DNA from: Cyclina sinensis
Lineage: Eukaryota; Mollusca; Bivalvia; Venerida; Veneridae
DNA length: 64,000 bases
Direction: 5' to 3'
Assembly (NCBI GenBank): GCA_012932295.1
Contig: JAAONU010000017.1
Coordinates: 4,278,001-4,342,000, forward strand
The translations under genes and the position numbers were made by a program. Positions 52,101-63,108 of this stretch are shown piece by piece; the first letter of the stretch is position 1; every line of letters begins with the position of its first letter. The notes beneath the pieces were generated by a model, which was given only the letters and a program-made list of their open reading frames with translations, was not told the origin of the DNA and ran no database searches.

Positions 52101-55100
52101 CATGTAGATCAAATTGAAATGAAAACAGGCTTGTCAGTGTTTGAAAAATCAAGACTGCTGTTTATGACATTAGCTTCAATTCTAAAAATATTGAAAGCTG
52201 AAAACTACGATATTCCGGTGTATGTTGTTACGGAAAATGTTGCTTATCATTTTCACAAACATGACACTTCTAAATCGAATATTATTGGAGCGGAGTTATG
52301 GGGACTGGTGCGTTCAGCTATGCTTGAAAACACATATGCACCGTGCACATTGATCGACATGGCCCTATCATCAGATAATGCCAGTGCCCTCATAAATTTA
52401 GTTCAGCATGGTGCTAGGGGAATTAATGAGTTGACAATTAGAGATGGATTTGTCTTTCATGCAGAAATTACAGAAGATATTAGTATTCATTCAGAAGAGA
52501 CTTTAACGCGTCGGATCAATGTCGATGCTTCAGATAATATTACACTGAAATCGGTGAATTGTTCTTTCCTGAAACATCTCTACTTTGAATTGCAATCAGA
52601 GGTAGGTGAAATATCTTGTGAAGAAAATACTTGTCATGTTCGCTTGCATAGCATTTGTCTTCACAATCCTGCCCTTTACCCAGTATCTTCAGAATTAAAA
52701 GATACCGAGAGAAACATCTGGCCGGAAGACAATAAGAGTGGTTATCAAGTTATGTGCCTTGAAGGAGTTGGCTGGTCAAGAGATATGCACATTCTCGCCT
52801 CAAAACCAAATTTAGGATTTTGTTATCCCGTGGACGTGTCTACTTTTGTGTCAGTTCCATCAGAGTGTGTTTATAACTTGGAGGAGATTCCAAGTTATAT
52901 TCCCGGCTTGATAATTTCTTCGGTTATTCTTTATGAAATATTGCAACTCTGCAAAACATCATCGAGCGTTTGCTTTGTGGTTGAGAAAAACTCCGGTATT
53001 ATGTGTCAGATAATCACGAAGACTTTTAAACAACATGGACATGGGCTGCTTTCTATCGAAGCAAAGAAGAAAATGTTGTGTTTCGCAGAGAAGAACAATG
53101 CAGAAACAGTCGTTTGTCTGACAACAATTACCTTCAAGCATATCGCACAGTTGAGAGTCCATTATCCGCATATCAAAAACATCATAAGTCTTGGACAATA
53201 TTTTCCACCGTATATGAAAATATGGGTCGAACACAATATAGATGGCTTGGTTGTTGATGTACTGAAGTCCGAAGATGTACTTTCTTCTTTTGCATTAAGA
53301 AGAAATGTTCCAGAAGTAGTGAAAACATTTAAACATGCTGACATGCTATCTACTGAGAACATTTCAATAACGGAGACCAAAGACCATCAAACAGATTTGC
53401 TACGCCTGCCTTTCCCGGTCTTAAACATGTGCCTATCAAATGACGGTGATAGTGAAGTGAATCTACGGGTGTCAGAAAAAAATCTTTTCCGAAAAGATTC
53501 CTGTTATATCTTGGTAGGAGGAATGACTGGATTAGGCTGGGAAACACTTCAAATTTTAGCTGAGCTTGGCGCTGGAAATATTGCCACTATATCTCGGCGG
53601 AGTCCTTCAAAAGAGAAAAAGAAACAGATAGCTGAAATACAGGAATCATACGACTGCAAGATTGTTCCACTGCAAGCAGATATTACAGACATCGAAGCAG
53701 TAAAACACGCACTGACAATTCTTCTAAAAAAGACTGGCAATTCAACAGTAAGAGGAGTTTTTCACGGAGGTGGTGTTATATGTGACAAACTCTTGAAATC
53801 GATGAATAATGAAGAAGCAGTTAAACCAATGCTTCCAAAAATACTAGGCACCTTGAATTTGCATGAATGCACACTAAATTTTCCACTTGACTTTTTCGTC
53901 ATGCATTCATCAATAGCATCTATTTTTGGAAATATAGGACAAGCGAACTATGCCGCTGGGAATGCCTTTGAAGATTCGTTTGCACAATACCGTAGAAGCA
54001 AAGGTTTGTGCGGCCAAAGCATCAACTGGGGACCTTTGTCGGTGGGAATGTCTACTGGTCAAAAGAGTTTAGAGCATATTCTAGCCAGCGAAGGATATAA
54101 GTTTCTAGATCCAAACGATATCCGAAAATGCTTTGTCAGAGCGTTACTGCTGGATCAGGTACAGATTCTATGTGCAAAGCTAGACTGGTGGAAAATCCGC
54201 CAGCAACCTATAGCAAAACTTTATCCCAGGAAATTTAGTAAAGTGTTCGGAATGTATGAAAAATCGATGACTGTCAGTTCAGACAAAAAACACATGCTTG
54301 ACTTTGAAATGTATAGCACATCCGAGGAAGAAGGAAAAAAGAAAATGATATTTGAATTACTAAAAACTATCATTATGACTGAAGTGTTAATCGACGAAGC
54401 AGCTTTGGGAAAGGACACTGAATTGGTAAAAATTGGAGTCGACTCCATGACTGCAACAAGTTTAGTTAGTTCAATCCTAGAGGCAACAAGTATTCGCATC
54501 CCGCTTGGCCTTTTTTTTGAAGAATCAACCTCAGTCCAGACCCTTATCACATATATCCAAGAAAACATCCCAGTTGAGAGAGTCAGTGACAAAACAGCAT
54601 GTTTTGATAAAACTGAAGAAAGATTCAATACGCTTCTAGAAGGAAACGTAACATTTATGCAGAAGTTGATTCTTGAAGACATGAGAAGAGGGTTAAAAGA
54701 AGACAATTACACTTACCAGATAGATTTTGAATTCGATGGTGTTTCATTTGACGCAAGTGACTGGAGAGTTGTAATGAATCACATTATCAACATAAATCCA
54801 GATCTGCGTCGAACATATAAGTTCAACACAGACGGAACATATGAATCAAAACTGGTTCCAATGAATGAAATAAATCTTGACATTGAGGAAGTTAAATTTG
54901 ACAGTATTTGCACTGAAGACGCAGAAGACAAGAGAAACAGCACGATCTTTGATATGTCAAAAGAACTCGCAGTCAAACTAAATGTTTCGACTAAAGATAA
55001 CAAGACAAGAACGAGACTTTTCATCCACAGAGTAGCAGCGGACCTTGGCGGCCTAACAGTCTTATTTCAAGATATTTCGTGTTGTTTTATAGCTTACAAA

Positions 55101-57170
55101 CGAAAACTTTCACTTCCAAATAAGGATTCAAAAATCTCAGTTAATGAAGCATTACTGAGGTCCCTTAAACCTCAGAGAAGAGACATGCAACTGTTTTGGA
55201 GAGAACAGCTTAGCGCGAACATTGAACCTTTCACGTATGGCAAGAGCTTAAAAAGTGTGCTTGATGAGGAGAAACATGAATTTCTGTCACGCCACATACC
55301 TTCATTGTTGACTCATCAGATATTCGAATACATCCAGAAACGAGGTATATCACTCTTTTCTTTTTTAGCTGCAACATACATGGCAGTTATTCACGAAAAA
55401 ACTAAACAGGAAGTTATTGTTCTTGGTTTTCCAACCAGTATGAGAAACTACATTCCCGAACTTAAGTCTTACGTAGGAAGAGCTGGCAACATGATACCAA
55501 TTATTGGAGATTTTCGGGATATTGGTACAACTTTAAAATACGTGATGAAATTTTCAAATATGCTGTATCTGCTGAATCAGTTTGGTTCATACCCTTTTCA
55601 GTTGATAAAAGACGAGATAAAAAGTGAAACACTGAAACAACATATCTGTAGACATCTGTTCGCCATCGACAATATGACAGCAATGAACAGAGTTGTGGAA
55701 CAAGCTGACGCAAAAATAAAGATTTGCAAAGTTTTCCACGTGCCATCAGCCCATGAATCAATACTTCAGGCTATGTACGACACGGCTGAAAAAGATATTA
55801 CTTTAAACTTTGATTTCAATTCAGAGGCACTGACATTTGACGAAGCAAAACTGATAATTGACCGAATAGAAGATCTTTTATCGGTTTTCATGGAAAAAGA
55901 AAACGAAAATCTGCATGATATTCTACATGAAAGGATCACTTTTGCAGCTGAGCCGGTAGTATTAAATCTTGTATCCAGTATCAAAATAAGTGAAGATAAC
56001 GAAGCGAGACCGTTGTCCAAAGAAACCTTTCAGATGAACAAATGCCGAATGGTCCTACGTGAAGGTAAATTTGTTCAATTTGTTTGTTTAGATAGTCTCA
56101 CCTTTTCTTTGAAATCACTTTATTCCAAAACAAATACCTTGAATTAGTCACGAAAGTCGGCTCATTCATATACTGAGAAATTTAATGTTATTACCCTCCT
56201 GCAATAAAATACCTCTGTATTCTACGCTACAATTTTATTCATTTAATTCAGATTTTGTTGCCTTTTGCCTCCTTATGTCACACATGTTATTTCTAGTATC
56301 AGAAAATATTTTCTCCCTGTTAATAATACAACAAAAAGGCGACAGGGTCTAGTTTTAAAGCTCGACTGCGTCATCTATATTGACATCAATACAGTAATCA
56401 CAGATGAAAACGGATGTAATGTCATTTCAGAAATAAAAATAATATCACATTATGAAAAGCAATCTCAAAATCTGATTTCTGTTTTATAGTTAATTGCATT
56501 GTAAATAATTACATATAAGTATTTCATACAAAATTTTCAGATCGATTTGTATGGCAAACCAGTGAGGGTACAGACCATTATGTTCTGCTGAAACTAGCCA
56601 AGGAATCATCAGGAGATGGAATTGAGGAATTAGTGATATCTTGGGTGGCAGAAGACGATTCCCACATCAGTGAACTGCAAATAAATATGATTTCTGAAGT
56701 GGCTGTACAGGAAACAAAAGGCATAAAATTATCTATTTCCGAGTTAAATATATTAAAATATTTTCAGATCAGGTCCTCATTAAGAAATAAAATAAGTGAC
56801 TCCTCCATGTAAATAAAATATGGTATATTATTTCAGCGTCGATATTCAGATTTTTGAGACCAGTTTCTTTTAAGTTGAGTCAGCATTACTGGATTAGAGT
56901 GAATACTAAGCGAAGACGCTTACACATGGCTTACTAAAAAGAAGATTAAGATATACTTTACATGTATTGTCTTTTAAATATTCTCTTAGGAAATTGAAAG
57001 TTTGATATTTTTCAGGTGTCAGTAGCATCTTGCTGCGAACGAATTCGGGCTGGCATGCATTTAAAGCGGAATCAAAAGCTAAAGCCTATGACTGGATAGA
57101 CACTCTAAAAAGGGAAAATTCAAAACTGGTACCAGCCAACAAGCGTACGGGGAAACACTGCCATCTATGA
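40185..57170 (+). CDS. Type I polyketide synthase: KS-AT-DH-ψER-KR-ACP-condensation-like-PH, 2732 aa
   Basis: A cytosolic megasynthase that should build a polyketide or unusual acyl chain on its own carrier. Coding exons: 40185-40387, 44003-44163, 44647-44850, 47430-47611, 48509-48683, 49126-56064, 56541-56720, 57016-57170; phases agree and the stop is TGA. All introns are GT-AG except the last, GC-AG. KS 4-470: triad C173 (DTACSSS), H308 (ECHGTGT), H388 (KTNIGH). AT about 565-855: S657 (GQSVGE), R682, H766. DH about 935-1210: H966 in HLFHGNVLVP, D1129. Structural KR half about 1215-1440. ER-like about 1440-1720, without its glycine-rich NADPH loop. KR about 1765-1960: GGMTGLG, K1880, S1904, Y1917, N1921. 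ACP about 2040-2125: S2082 in GVDSM. Condensation-like about 2145-2590: H2276-R2277. PH-like about 2612-2722. No thioesterase or methyltransferase. ATG 40185 directly precedes the KS. Assignment as an animal PKS rather than a FAS is inferred; product unknown. Confidence 0.93.
40867..42690 (+). repeat. Interspersed element with GCTCACCTGAGCAC start (copy 3) in PKS intron 1
   Basis: The left end TTTTTAGCTCACCTGAGCAC matches the element at 45867. Internal units of about 150-160 bp carry 'GGCTAGAGCTTAGATATTTG', 'GCATGAAACATTGTCTAGT' and 'TTGTTCAAATTATGGCCCT'. From about 42340 the unit type changes to 'GACCTAGTGACCTACTTT.TTG' with 'TGAAATTTGGACCAT'. The right-hand end seen in the other copies (GGGCCATCATGGCCC) is missing, so this copy is 3'-truncated or recombined. 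Confidence 0.75.
43363..43440. repeat. 78-bp hairpin in PKS intron 1
   Basis: TTTAGGCCTGAAAACG at 43363-43378 is inverted exactly as CGTTTTCAGGCCTAAA at 43425-43440, with a further pairing of GAAAGTTTT/AAAACTTTC inside. Fits a small foldback element. Confidence 0.75.
45867..47355 (+). repeat. Best-preserved GCTCACCTGAG element (copy 4) in PKS intron 3
   Basis: The left end TTTTTAGCTCACCTGAGCACAAAGTGCTCAAGGTGAGC contains a near-palindrome. The right end AAGTACTCAGGTGAGCGATCCAGGGCCATCATGGCCC carries the inverse of GCTCACCTGAG. Five units of about 160 bp (46157, 46321, 46483, 46650 and 46802 for the 'GATATTTGGTRTG' phrase) fill the left part. From about 47020 the interior switches to the unit type of the 6697-9281 element ('GAGCCTTCATTTATAGACCAATATC'). 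Confidence 0.85.
48362..48426 (+). mobile_element. tRNA-derived SINE head in PKS intron 4
   Basis: A box A-like CTCAGTGGATTAGAGTG is followed by a box B-like GGCTTTGAATCCC at tRNA-like spacing. No long SINE body is recognised downstream before PKS exon 5 at 48509, so this is a fragment. Confidence 0.5.
56541..56812 (+). other. Alternative PKS terminal exon by retention of the GC-AG intron
   Basis: If the GC donor at 56721 is not used, the frame of exon 7 runs on to TAA at 56810-56812, with AATAAA directly overlapping (56812-56817). The product would lose the second half of the PH-like region and end in ISDSSM. A further alternative is failure to splice at 56065, which gives a stop at 56145-56147 and no PH-like region. 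RNA evidence is needed to choose. Confidence 0.4.
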
Positions 57171-57255
57171 AACAACTTTTACGGTGAGCTCGAGCAAACA
57201 TTTAAGAAGAATCGCCATTACTGTTGCAGATGATATGTTAATGCTTGCATTAGTA

Positions 57256-57261
57256 AATAAA
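57256..57261 (+). terminator. Candidate PKS polyadenylation signal
   Basis: AATAAA lies 86 bases after the PKS stop codon at 57168-57170, a normal distance for a short 3' untranslated region. It is the first such hexamer after the stop. Confidence 0.5.
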
Positions 57262-57777
57262 TCATGCTTAACCTCAAAAAGGATGAAGAGTAAAATCTGA
57301 TTCAACACTGTGGGTTGGATGTTGTCGAATTTAAACTTCCCGACTAAATAAGCAATGATAACTTTATCTAAGGAGATCGTGCACGTATAATTAGCTAAGA
57401 TTATGTAGGGAAACATACCCAGATTTTTGGAAACCCAATTAAATTAATAATATTTTACTGGGATCAAATTATTTGTTTCTATAACTGAAATTTCTATTAT
57501 ACAATACATTGTTTTGAAGTCATTGAAGTGTTTTCTGGCAAAATCTGTAAATAAGAAACTTATAAGAACAAACACAATCATTAGTTGTAGATTGAATTAT
57601 TCTGGACAATATATAAATGTGTGTATATAGATGTATATATTTTTTACAGTACATATGTATTTCATTCTTTTAACATAATTTGTTGAATGAAACGAAAATG
57701 TCTACTACAAAATATGTAGTTTGTACCAGAGTATACATGCACGTATTTATTATGTCTTCATCCCCCACATAGTGGGG

Positions 57778-57823
57778 TTCATTCATTCATTCATTCATTC
57801 ATTCACTCACTCACTCACTCACT
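57778..57823. repeat. ATTC/ACTC tetranucleotide microsatellite
   Basis: Six ATTC units followed by about five ACTC units, a compound microsatellite. Confidence 0.95.
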
Positions 57824-58059
57824 TATGTCCCTTTTAATTAATATCTGCAACAATTCGGAGAAAAATATGTCAAACATATTTGGTCCCATGAATAAGGAGA
57901 ACTGCATTGATTTGCGACAAATTTATCCGCGAAGTGAGTGAAGGTTTTTTGTGGGGTAACATTGATAAATTATAACAGCACTGTTTTTGCTGTGTTTTTT
58001 GCTTTCGTAACGAGATCAGGTGAGCTAGCAATATTGTCGATTTCGTAATAAAGACCAAT

Positions 58060-58530
58060 TTCTCACATGTCTTATTAGCGTTTGTTGAATGAAGAGAAAT
58101 GTCTCAACAATGTGTAGCTTCTTTGTAATAGCAAAGATGTATTTATTAAATTATAAAACATAACTAGTTGAACGAAAAGAAAGGTGAGCTACAATTTTTA
58201 GCATTTTCAGTAGCATATATGTATATATTTATTAATTTCACATACGTTGTTGACCGAAAAGAAATGTGAGCTACAATTTTTATCATTTGTAATAGCATAT
58301 ATGTATATATTTACTAATTTGACATACGTTGTTGAACGAAAAGAAAGGTCAGCTACAATTTTTATCATTTGTAATAGCATAGATGTATATATTTATTAAT
58401 TTCACATACGTTGTTGAACAAAAAGAAAGATCAGCTACAATCTATATTATTTGTAATAGCATAGATGTATATATACATATATTTGTTGAAGTTTGTTGAA
58501 TAAGAAATCCGTATTGTTTGTAATAGTATC
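58060..58530. repeat. 82-bp tandem repeat
   Basis: The phrase 'GTTGAACGAAAAGAAAGGTG', followed by AGCTACAATTTTTATCATTTG, recurs at 58168, 58250, 58332 and 58413, a period of 82 bp. The units also share GTATATATTTATTAATTTCACATACG. A degenerate unit may reach back to about 57640. Confidence 0.8.
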
Positions 58531-60281
58531 TTTGTGGTAAATTTTCATTTTTAACAAAGTTTGTGGAGAGAGTATGACGGTGGCAAAACAGTAATAAATT
58601 GCTTTTACTCACTTATAACGTGAGTAAAACAATTATTCCCTTATCAAAATTGTCGACAACAAACAACAACACAAAGACATAGGAATACGGCTTATTATTG
58701 GCAGCAAATATCAAACAAGGTATTTCAATGTATATATATCTCCTAAGTCTGGCCAAAAAGCGAAGGCTGTATTGCACCGGCTGGAGTTGTCTGCTGAATC
58801 TACTGAATTCTGAAACGAAACTGAAACTTAAAATATCTGAATAAATATACAGATTTTAAAGCCAAGATTATGAAGAAAGACATTCCTTGATAATAACGAA
58901 AGCAATAGTAAACGGTTCGAAAGGGACGGGCGGATGGGCCATTATCTTGAACCAAATAACATAAGTGCTGCCAATAAGTGAAAGCCTCGAATGAAGTAAA
59001 CACGCGGTCTTGCCTTATATATATACCAAAGCACGAAGAAAACGTGCGTTTCCGCCAAATATTCCTACACCAGACGACAAATATTCCTACACCAGACGAC
59101 AATAGCCGAAGAACAGACGACAATTTTGAAACTTGAATTATTTTATTTAAAATCATTATATGTATAAGACCATTTGTGTGAAAAGCTTTGTTACTGTATA
59201 ATAACTGTTATGTATCTGTAAAAACAAAACATGTATATTTTCGTTTTGTGATTATTGGTATGGTAGAAGTCACTCTCCAGTAACTGAAGTTAGAATTGTT
59301 GTTGCAATTTGCTGTATACCATTAGGTTTCATCGGTAATATGTTGTAGAAGTGCATAAAGTAGAAAACATTTCATAAATATATGTTCATATATTACTTAC
59401 TATAATATCTGAGAAAATGTTTCAAAATGGATGTATGGGATGTATTCAGCATTTGGAAATACGTGTTTTGTCTTTTTTTCTCTTTTTTATGAAACGATCA
59501 AAAATGATTGTTACTTTTTTCACGTGTGTATATTCATTATTCGTTATATTTGTATGGACAGAAAAATTATATTTACGGAATGATTTTTCGAGTATATGCA
59601 ATAGAAACTAGCAAGACAAAGTATGTAGGCTTTATTGTGCAGTGTATTCACATACACAAGAAAAACGCTGAAATATTTTATATCATAATGGTGTGGATGA
59701 GAAATATATCACTATGTTGAATCAGAAAAGGAATCTGAAAAAATAGTAACAATATCTTGATAAGACTTTATTCATGTTGCACAAGATATTGTGTTGATAA
59801 AAAAGTTTTATGTTCTTAAGCTCACTTAATCAATTATTCAGTGAATGTTTCTACTCTAATTGTTGGTCACCTCGATGCCCTCTTTTTTTAACAAAAAAAA
59901 AAACATTTGGCGTAGCCATGCCAGAAAAGGCTCGTGCTGGGATGATACATTATGGTAAACTCACACAACATATCTGTTGTCGCATATTTTGATGTACAAA
60001 TTAGAATTGTGCCTTTTGGTTATTAGGTGTGATTAAGTCAGTTATTTTCAGATCCCAGCCAATCACACTAGAAAATTTTCAGAGATGCTCTCTTGGGAGG
60101 TGTAATGCATAGTCGGGATGAACATAATGAAGTAAAATTTCACGAAAACAACATACAAGTGTTTCATTTCGGTATCAGTGAATGGGTATTATTCTGAAAT
60201 CAAATGTTTTACGGTTCTCAAAGGACGTGTTTGAAATAACAAAGCTATGTTTCTGTTACAGAACTAACGGTAAAAATACGA

Positions 60282-60901
60282 AAACACAACACCATTTCCT
60301 ATATGTTATAACATGGTAAAGGGTTGTTTTCCTTTGAATAACAACTTATAAATACCATGGCAACACATTCTGCCAGAATGTTTTGCATTACTAAAAAAAA
60401 CAAAGAACTTTTTTTATTGAAGTTTGAAATCGTAAAATAAAAAAAAAGTTTTTCTTAAAAGGAAAGCATTTGGGGGGTATATACGAACCAACATGGAGAT
60501 TATCATTTGCATTGTTTGTATATATACTAAGTATTGAATTTATGTATGTAAAATTAAACATATTTATATTCCTATATACACTGTCTGCTGTTTAACTTGA
60601 AAGAGTTCAGAGCTGCTTTGATGAGATTTTTTCTATCTTTATATATGTTAGTTTTGATATTTCTGCTTTGATATTTTATGTTATTATCAGAAGACATTTA
60701 CTATAGTAACAAATCATTTTAAAACATGCACATAGTGTACCATAGTTAAGACAAATGGTATAATAAGTAATGTTTTTGTAGAGACAAAATGCTCGTTGAT
60801 TTTGTAATGTATTTAAGATTGTATACATATTGTTACGTTTAAATATCTACAGATGTTGTTTGATTGTTTTACCTGTTATATAATTCACCATTTATATACT
60901 T
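60282..60901 (+). repeat. Segmental duplication, copy A (without SINE)
   Basis: This block, from AACACAACACCATTTCCT to CACCATTTATATACTT, is repeated almost co-linearly at 63109-64000. Identity is high but not perfect. It contains the intact, unoccupied target ATTTGCATTGTT at 60505-60516. No coding sequence was recognised in it. Confidence 0.85.
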
Positions 60902-63108
60902 CGTCTCGTTGTCAACATATGGAGTATTTCAAAAATGGTTTTTAAGGAATAGGAGATTAATTTTGCCATATCTGTCTTCCAATGTCACGCTAAATTCATT
61001 TAAATTTGTTTAGCCATCTTGTATGAAATATTTTATGCATATGGAAACCAAGCCAATTATAAATTTGATTTGTTCCGATTTCTCATTTATCTTTCAAATA
61101 AAAGACATTTGCACAATTCAGTTACTTGTTGTTTTTTAATTCTGTATCGAGTAAACTCACCAGTGTACATGCAAACAAGCTTAGAAATGGCATCACATTA
61201 TGCGTTGTAATGGTTGAGTGCATAAAATTATTTATTTTGTCTATCTCTTAAATTAATTTACTTAAAGCATTTAGATGTCTGCACAGAACATCTGGGAGAT
61301 GAAGATCAAGACATTCACTTCAAAGTTTTATCATTCGTGATGCGAAAATGTAAATGTTATTTTTCCCCGAAAATAATACCTTGTGATATAGTCTGGCGCC
61401 ATTTCGTCCCTTCGGATGTTTAATGAATTTAGGTTAATGTTTTTGTTTCAAAACGAAACACATGGATGAATATTTACCTTTTACAAAATCTAATAGATTC
61501 TGGGTTTTATTCACTGACACATTCTTTTGATAAGTGCATATAGACAATATTCGTATTAAAATCTTCGTTCTTATTTCATGAACCTATCTCAGACTAGGAG
61601 GTACTGATATCGTGTCAACTATGGTAATCAAGGGATTGAAAACGATTATGTTCTATTATCTTCTTTATTCATTATCAATTAGAAGCTTTTCCTTATTATT
61701 TGTCAAAATGAGCATGACAGGTTTAGAATTATCATGGACCATTACGATTGTTTGAAGAGCTCTTTATAAGCATAGCGTTTCAAATTTGATAGAGGACTAC
61801 CCAGAATATTTTCTTATCGGAATTCCTCTCGCGCCCTTTCCCTGGTGACGTCTTATTCACGGCACATCATGAGCCACCATAATAATAAAAATTCTTTAAG
61901 AATACTTCGTTACGATTACATATAGCCGGGAAAAGAAATCCACTTTCCCCGGGCTGCATTCGAATACATGTTTTCCAGTGTACAAAGAGGGCATCGTACA
62001 TCGTTTCCATAACAGCCAACTGTAGGTAACACTTGTTATATCTCTTCTGTACATAAATTTCTACACAAATCAAAGCTCTAGTCTAAGGAGAGATCTTCCC
62101 GTCAAATCCTTATCCAAAATGCCTTTATAGTGCAAAGAGCTTCCGTGAGCTCTCTCTGTCAAATGTATACGTACACATGCGTTTTAAATTTTCAGCTTAA
62201 ATGTCAAGTATGAAAACAATCTTAAAGGTATGTTTTTTAGTTTATGTTTAACCATCACTAGAATATATCGTGATTAACCATCACTAGACTATATCGTGAT
62301 TAAACATCACCAGACTTTATCGTGATTAACCATGACCAGACTATATCGTGATTAACCATCACCAATCTTGCATGAATAATGATTAATCGACTTCGGTTTC
62401 AGTATCGATTCAAACCACTGCTTTTCATCGAAAAAACAAGAGGAATATAGTTATACCTATAACCAGGTCAGCCGTGACACTTTGAATATACATCTTGTTT
62501 TTTACCGCTTCTATAGTTTGTATTATCATCATAGACTGAGGAAAGATGCGAAACAGTTTTCATGTGCACTATTTGGTGGCTTACCCGAGTATGCTAAGAA
62601 CTTACGAAATAAGGTTTTCTTCAATAGACGGGGTAGCTGTGAAATTGAAAATGATAACGATGACCATGTTGTTGTTTTGTTTTTTTGTTTAGATTGCGTT
62701 TACGAGAAAAAAAAAAACGGTGTTCATATTTTATAGCATAGTGTAACAGTTAGTGGAGTTTACTTGGCATAAAGTTGAGGAAGCGTGTGCCGTTCTGTAA
62801 CTGACGAATGTCTGCAGTGATAGCAAGGCTTGATATTCCTGCACGGTTATATCTCAAATATACGTCATCGTAGGACCATCCCAATATATTAGTATTGTGG
62901 TTATGTTTGGCGAACAAAAGTCAAAGCAGAAAACAAAACATTTGTTTGTAGCCGCAACACAGATAAAATCTATGAAATATGTTTTATTTGGACTTGGTGC
63001 ATGATTACAACACGCTCAATTTGAATGACATTGTAAAGACAGCACAGCCTCGATTAGTCAAATTCAGGGGACTGTTATGATTGAATACATCAAAACTTCC
63101 AATGCTAT
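60902..63108. other. Spacer between the two duplication copies
   Basis: No gene is recognised. A 26-bp tandem array (62251-62365) is listed separately. Open frames at 61867-62073 (minus) and 62482-62736 (plus) have no recognisable domain or splice context. Confidence 0.45.
62251..62365. repeat. 26-bp tandem repeat
   Basis: About four and a half copies of ACCATCACTAGACTATATCG followed by TGATTA, with single-base differences between copies. Confidence 0.9.

Larger units (their letters stand above)
57171..60281. other. Region downstream of the PKS
   Basis: Apart from the polyadenylation candidate, the ATTC/ACTC microsatellite and the 82-bp array listed separately, I see no gene. A direct repeat of 'AAATATTCCTACACCAGACG' occurs twice in tandem around 59065-59105. 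Short open frames (58800-59156 minus, 59417-59720 plus) have no recognisable features. Confidence 0.5.

Noticed and set aside
49116..56147. A free-standing 2343-residue protein beginning near 49116
   Set aside because: There is no ATG at that point, a TTTTGTTTACAG acceptor precedes 49126, and the frame begins in mid-KS (GTGTQIGD). It is exon 6 of a longer spliced PKS.
40185..57170. Bacterial contamination or a bacterial PKS insert
   Set aside because: The KS is interrupted by spliceosomal introns with matching phases, some containing the same repeat family as ABCG2, so this is host nuclear DNA.
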